DNA from: Martinezella tropici
GTDB taxonomy: Bacteria; Pseudomonadota; Alphaproteobacteria; Rhizobiales; Rhizobiaceae
Direction: 5' to 3'
Length of the DNA: 64,000 nucleotides
NCBI RefSeq assembly: GCF_008370325.1
Contig: NZ_VNIP01000003.1
Coordinates: 1 to 64,000, forward strand
The notes under the pieces were generated by a model. That model made no database searches and was not told where the DNA came from. It saw nothing but the letters and a program-made list of their open reading frames with translations. Positions 62,701 through 64,000 of the stretch are shown here, in pieces. The position numbers and the translations under genes are program-made. Each line of letters begins with the position of its first letter. The first letter of the stretch is position 1.

Positions 62701-64000
62701 CGATGGCACAACACTTTGGGGATACGCACCACCGTCTGCGCGATATCAGCAATACGCAGATTTAAATCCCATTCGAAGGCAGAACCCGCTCCTTGATCGA
62801 ATCCACCCACTTCAACGGCAAGCTTATGTCGCAACAGGGTCAGACGACCAAAATAGTTAAAGGCACTTAGGAGATCTGGCGAAAAGCACGGCTTTAGATA
62901 AGGCTGTTCGCGCACGCTCCCTGCTGATTGGCGGTCCTCATCGCTATAGAGTATGTCGGCTTCAGGGGAAGCCGCAATTGCGGCTGCGACCTCGTCGAGA
63001 GCAGCGGGTGCGAGGAGATCTCCGGCATCCAGAACCGCGATATAGGTGCCGCGGGCTTCCCGCAAGGCACTCCCGCAGGTCTGCTCCTGATCAGCAATCT
63101 GAATGCGCTCATCACCGGCGAGGAGACTGCAAAATGACTGCCTTTTCTGCCGAGAAGCAGAAGCACCGCAAACCAAAACCTCCCATGCTGTCCGCTTCTG
63201 TCCGCGTAAAGATGCCAAGGTGCGGCTCAACGCCACGTCGTCATCTTGATGGCTCACATCAAGTAAGAAAGAAATTACCGGCGCCTCGCCCCGGGGAAAG
63301 GGAATAGCGTTCTCCGTAGGTCCGCGCCCTCGGATCCAAGCCAAATACTTCGATTGCGGAGTTGTGACCATCGGAACAATTCCAGCGGCAACAGTCGCTG
63401 CGTTACGTTCCCTAATAAAACGGAAACGCGCAGGAAGCCGCCATGGTGTAACCATCCACCAGGCTGCTTTAACGATACGCCTAAGCCGATTGCGTTGCGT
63501 CGGTGTGATATTTTTGTTCATCAATCGCAATGGCTGTGTCAGTCGCCAGCTTTTGGACGATAAAAACACGTGACGTTCGCGCTCTAAATTTGCGGCCCGC
63601 TGAAGTAAGTTGGTATTTTCTTCCGCGCGCCGCCTTAGCTCGTTCGTTCTGTGCTCAAGCTCAGCGCGCAGTTTGGCTGAGCTTTCCATGTGCTGTTGCA
63701 ACTCACCTGTTCTGCGTTCAAGCTCTCCGCGCAATTTAGCCGCGCTTTCTGTCAGTTCTATAACGTCAGATCGCAGCCGTTCAGCAGCATGGCTATCTTC
63801 GCTAAGCCTGTCTTTTGCCTCACGCACTTCTCCGTGAAGTAAGGCAATCGCAGAATCACGCTCCGCGATCATAGAATCGCGCTCTACAAGAGCAGCAGGA
63901 ATATAGTCATCAAAAACATTAGGTGGAGCGGAAAACGCAGCCTGAAGCTCAGAATGCTCGCGGGCGATGTAGAAACGATTTAACCCATCGAAATAGACAA
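59727..64000 (-). CDS. Giant multidomain glycosyltransferase (FkbM-like end, coiled coil, GT2, GT2, repeats, GT4); 5' end beyond window
   Basis: Open from the window edge to TGA at 59727. An ATG at 63872 is internal: the 42 codons before it are in frame, and YFDGLNRFYIAREHSELQAA followed by FSAPPNVFDDYIP is the typical end of an FkbM-type methyltransferase domain. Counting from that ATG: heptad-rich coiled coil 1-100 (AAKLRGELERRTGELQQHME), linker with SSKSWRLTQPLR, a GT2-like domain about 195-420 (YIAVLDAGDLLAPAALDEVA), a second GT2 about 430-690 (VSVVIPTKDKAHLLRM, LLFLNNDVEVISEDWLAEMV), a region with four degenerate helical repeats about 780-980, and a GT4 domain about 1010-1370 (SLHRSEGLGLTMAEAMLMGK, PVVATGYSGNTEFMD). 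It probably assembles or modifies a rhamnose-containing surface polysaccharide in the cytoplasm. Confidence 0.88.
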   Translation of the reverse strand, partial: VYFDGLNRFYIAREHSELQAAFSAPPNVFDDYIPAALVERDSMIAERDSAIALLHGEVREAKDRLSEDSHAAERLRSDVIELTESAAKLRGELERRTGELQQHMESSAKLRAELEHRTNELRRRAEENTNLLQRAANLERERHVFLSSKSWRLTQPLRLMNKNITPTQRNRLRRIVKAAWWMVTPWRLPARFRFIRERNAATVAAGIVPMVTTPQSKYLAWIRGRGPTENAIPFPRGEAPVISFLLDVSHQDDDVALSRTLASLRGQKRTAWEVLVCGASASRQKRQSFCSLLAGDERIQIADQEQTCGSALREARGTYIAVLDAGDLLAPAALDEVAAAIAASPEADILYSDEDRQSAGSVREQPYLKPCFSPDLLSAFNYFGRLTLLRHKLAVEVGGFDQGAGSAFEWDLNLRIADIAQTVVRIPKVLCHRRPDSDVGRPAAETSAAADARRTIQAYWKRHGYQAEALTQPDGTQLATWPLVTEPRVSVVIPTKDKAHLLRMSTTGLLQLTNYRNLELIIVDTGSTHPETLALYSELGADPRVKILNFRPKFNYSAACNFGAAAATGQILLFLNNDVEVISEDWLAEMVRFAQRPGVGCVGVKLLFPSLELQHGGVTIGPHLAALAYRSGEALGFELFGSPHHPRNWMAVMGACQMVTREAFDAVGGFDESYQIAMSDVALCLQLWRAGYRTAYVPAGALVHHEGATRGHSNPAEDVQRLADDIRILGIDEDPYLHPDLNGAEAIPSLRPPGGEGPAETLRRMISEVGSYEAIPTELDLNCDGRVLALTGRSRAQVLWTPQPAYKVVDCWSAARWTLDLLRRRSDIRARFPHALSDGQKGTFARWLIKEGCTQFGLPDEAANAFQAMFDANLGARARSVFLRRDDIRQMWPHGLTPAGRSELFRWFILHGRFEENIRLEEIWWLFQEANERPEREIVTAFCVTRAWQTMFPEGASPFGADRFARWFAATYRADGAWLNPTNWVLPGSPADQIRLAWWSREDWRKTHPLALKEQVAALSFLDWLKSGAVAMEPWVTTWLNSINRDNMAVELTRPGVNMFGHFRYPSGLRISAEAIVEGLREIGIGLSLRDVRTGAKDDPGHEHFVGFETYDVTIVHAQPEPFFDHVFESVDLSERDSRSYRIAYWYWEFNTIPDSWRVQASLVDEVWAATEFVAQGLREKLSVPVRTLFPGVRLAPYEARGRKYFGLPENETLYLFTFHMMSIMERKNPLGLIRAFKQAFRPEEPARLVLKTSFGSHHPKEMEKLRQAAAGSRITIIDEVYSPNDVLAITEACDVYVSLHRSEGLGLTMAEAMLMGKPVVATGYSGNTEFMDESNSLLVDYTLVKVGEPIPPYEAGYEWAQPSEDHAAKLLRRLYDEPAFAHELGLKAKIDAERRLSVSEAGRRIAARLAEIEDARSKDSIQ

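Noticed and set aside
63870..63872. ATG at 63872 as start of the giant glycosyltransferase
   Set aside because: The frame is open to the window edge, and the upstream 42 codons match an FkbM-type domain end, so this Met is internal.

Overview
The window reads as Rhizobiaceae DNA, most likely Rhizobium sensu lato. The evidence is GC-rich coding with alphaproteobacterial codon use, a rhizobial DUF1402 gene, an erythritol locus laid out as in Rhizobium and Brucella, a RirA-type iron box and a rhizobial palindromic intergenic repeat. No rRNA, tRNA, CRISPR array, replication origin or rep gene was found by eye, so I cannot tell chromosome from chromid or megaplasmid.

Layout. (1) 1-2.3 kb: end of an unknown CDS, a small secreted protein, a DUF1402 protein and an orphan sialyltransferase-motif protein. 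(2) 2.5-10.05 kb: a decayed mobile island. It holds a TetR remnant, an AbiEi antitoxin with a nonsense codon and no AbiEii toxin, truncated helicase-like and ParB genes, an intact ArdC antirestriction protein, an intact TacA/TacT-like toxin-antitoxin operon with a third coupled gene, a serine-recombinase stub and a truncated IS66. Two copies of a structured leader with a compensated stem lie in front of the parB remnant and ardC. (3) 10.2-14.5 kb: ROK regulator, glycerophosphodiesterase, and a FAD aromatic hydroxylase divergent from its probable MarR regulator. (4) 14.5-35.5 kb: polyol catabolism. A minus-strand eryABCD and eryR-tpiB-rpiB set converts erythritol to erythrose-4-phosphate. Divergent from it are a DUF2291 protein, an ABC sugar importer, a second DeoR regulator, a second FGGY kinase and a second GlpD-like dehydrogenase, then a class II aldolase, a mannitol-dehydrogenase-family protein and a zinc alcohol dehydrogenase. 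This second set looks like a phosphorylating route for another polyol. (5) 35.8-38.6 kb: a NodPQ/CysDNC pair that makes PAPS, with lower GC than its neighbours and no nod box. (6) 39.4-55.9 kb: a siderophore locus. It carries an E. coli-type LysA, a PLP Cys/Met-metabolism enzyme, a MATE exporter, an IucB/VbsA-type acyltransferase, a single-module NRPS (degenerate C, A, T, TE), an IucD-type N-hydroxylase, a phosphopantetheinyl transferase, an ECF sigma factor, a GNAT protein and a FhuCDB importer. (7) 56.0-64.0 kb: dTDP-L-rhamnose genes rfbBDAC and a giant multidomain glycosyltransferase running off the right edge.

The best candidate for something undescribed is the siderophore locus. Its gene content (lysine-making LysA, lysine-type hydroxylase, hydroxamate acyltransferase, one-module NRPS with TE) suggests a lysine-derived, possibly iteratively assembled hydroxamate siderophore related to vicibactin but not identical to it. 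The second polyol branch, the giant glycosyltransferase and the paired leader RNAs are also worth checking.
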